This document shows, in pieces, positions 63,303 through 64,000 of a stretch of DNA of 64,000 bases. The DNA is taken from NCBI RefSeq assembly GCF_000770925.1, contig NZ_JDTK01000004.1, positions 1-64,000 on the forward strand, given 5' to 3'. The notes beneath the pieces were generated by a model. The model saw only the letters and a list, made by a program, of their open reading frames with translations, was not told the DNA's origin and made no database searches. The position numbers were made by a program, and so were the translations under genes. The DNA is from Bifidobacterium ruminantium DSM 6489. GTDB taxonomy: Bacteria > Actinomycetota > Actinomycetes > Actinomycetales > Bifidobacteriaceae. How positions within the stretch are numbered: position 1 is the first letter of the stretch; each line of letters begins with the position of its first letter.

Positions 63303-64000
63303 TCACTTCTGCGGCTCCGGCGGTTCGAACGCGTATCCGACGCCATGCACGGTCCGGATGGTCTTCGAACCCAGCTTATGTCGTAGCGCCTTGACATGCG
63401 AGTCCACGGTGCGGGTGCCGGAGGCGTCCACCCAGTCCCATACCTCTTCGAGCAGCTTCTCGCGGGTGAGCACGGACTTCGGCTTGCGGGCCAGTGTGGC
63501 GAGCAGGTCGAATTCCGTCGGGGTCAGATGAACCTGCTTGCCGTCTACGGTGACGATGCGTTGGGCCGGATCGATCACTAACGAGCCGAAATTGAGCAGC
63601 TTCTCGTTTTCGGAGTTCTTGGCGATGATCTTGGCGCGATCCACACGACGGAGCAAAGCCTTGCAGCGGGCGATGAGTTCGCGCATGGAGAACGGTTTGG
63701 TCATATAGTCATCGGCTCCGGCTCCAAGACCGATGACCTTGTCGGCCTCGTCATCTCGTGCCGTGAGAATCAGCACAGGCACAGGACGTTCCGCCACGAT
63801 GCGCTTAGTGGCCTCAAGACCGTCCATCACGGGCAGCATGATGTCCATGATGACCAGGTCCGGACGAAGAGTGGACGCGGCCTGCACCGCGCTCGCGCCG
63901 TCGGAGGCCACGCGCGCGGTCCAGCCTTCCGCCGTGATGCGCTGCGCGATGGCCGTGGCCAGCGTCGGTTCGTCTTCGACCACCAGAACGGTATGCGGTT
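63303..64000 (-). CDS. OmpR-family response regulator (5' end beyond window)
   Basis: The open frame continues through the window edge (PHTVLVVEDEP), so the true start is outside. The receiver domain has acidic VVEDEP, phospho-acceptor aspartate in VIMDIMLPVMDG, TARDDE and lysine MTKPF. The C-terminal winged helix has VHLTPTEFDLLATLARKP, LTREKLLEEVWDW and TVDSHVKALRHKLG, typical of OmpR/PhoB. Pairs with the downstream kinase. Confidence 0.94.
   Translation of the reverse strand, partial: PHTVLVVEDEPTLATAIAQRITAEGWTARVASDGASAVQAASTLRPDLVIMDIMLPVMDGLEATKRIVAERPVPVLILTARDDEADKVIGLGAGADDYMTKPFSMRELIARCKALLRRVDRAKIIAKNSENEKLLNFGSLVIDPAQRIVTVDGKQVHLTPTEFDLLATLARKPKSVLTREKLLEEVWDWVDASGTRTVDSHVKALRHKLGSKTIRTVHGVGYAFEPPEPQK

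Overview
The window is chromosomal DNA from a high-GC Gram-positive bacterium, almost certainly a Bifidobacterium. The evidence is the actinobacterial markers (two WhiB proteins, UPF0182, OpcA next to zwf, DUF501, DUF5719, a PdtaS-type kinase, EccC-like ATPase), the gene orders pth-mfd-eno and ftsB-DUF501-ppx, and the moderate GC content. No rRNA, phage, transposase or CRISPR is visible. The genus is an inference from gene content; I cannot name the species.

Layout. 1-3.3 kb: end of a type I restriction-modification locus (possible hsdS tail, complete hsdR), then an AraC-type regulator. 4.3-16.7 kb: phosphatase, uracil permease, DEAD-box helicase, acyl-CoA synthetase, FetAB-type ABC exporter, and a membrane esterase followed by an MprF-like aminoacyl-lipid synthase. 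17-22.2 kb: oxidative pentose-phosphate genes, with gnd facing zwf-opcA-pgl. 22.4-31.9 kb: accessory stretch with a methyltransferase, a broken MATE pump, SDR, Ogt, flavodoxin, MalY-type lyase, DUF3737, an NAD(P)H oxidoreductase, AzlCD and a GH3 lipoprotein. 32-47 kb: core block with UPF0182, GNAT, pth, mfd, eno, ftsB/divIC, DUF501, ppx, tRNA-Leu(TAA), sdaA, FKBP and greA. 47-64 kb: hemolysin III, sensor kinase, WhiB, EccC-like ATPase, two LCP cell-wall ligases, a second WhiB, a large membrane glycosyltransferase with DUF5719, a zincin-fold protein, a PMM-like HAD protein, ComF and an OmpR-type two-component pair.

How the genes work together. zwf, opcA, pgl and gnd cover the oxidative pentose-phosphate branch from glucose-6-phosphate to ribulose-5-phosphate. 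The 50-61.5 kb block looks like an envelope-assembly and division neighbourhood (LCP ligases, polytopic glycosyltransferase, WhiB regulators, sugar-phosphate enzyme). ftsB/DivIC, UPF0182 and MprF add further envelope functions.

Signals beyond the genes. At least eleven genes carry a TANNNT-like -10 box 6-7 nt before the most plausible start codon and no good Shine-Dalgarno sequence at the usual distance, which suggests many leaderless mRNAs. Two intergenic elements (about 18.6 and 25.3 kb) share one architecture, two direct units, a central hairpin and two inverted units, although their unit sequences differ. Many gene ends carry long near-perfect hairpins with no U-tract.
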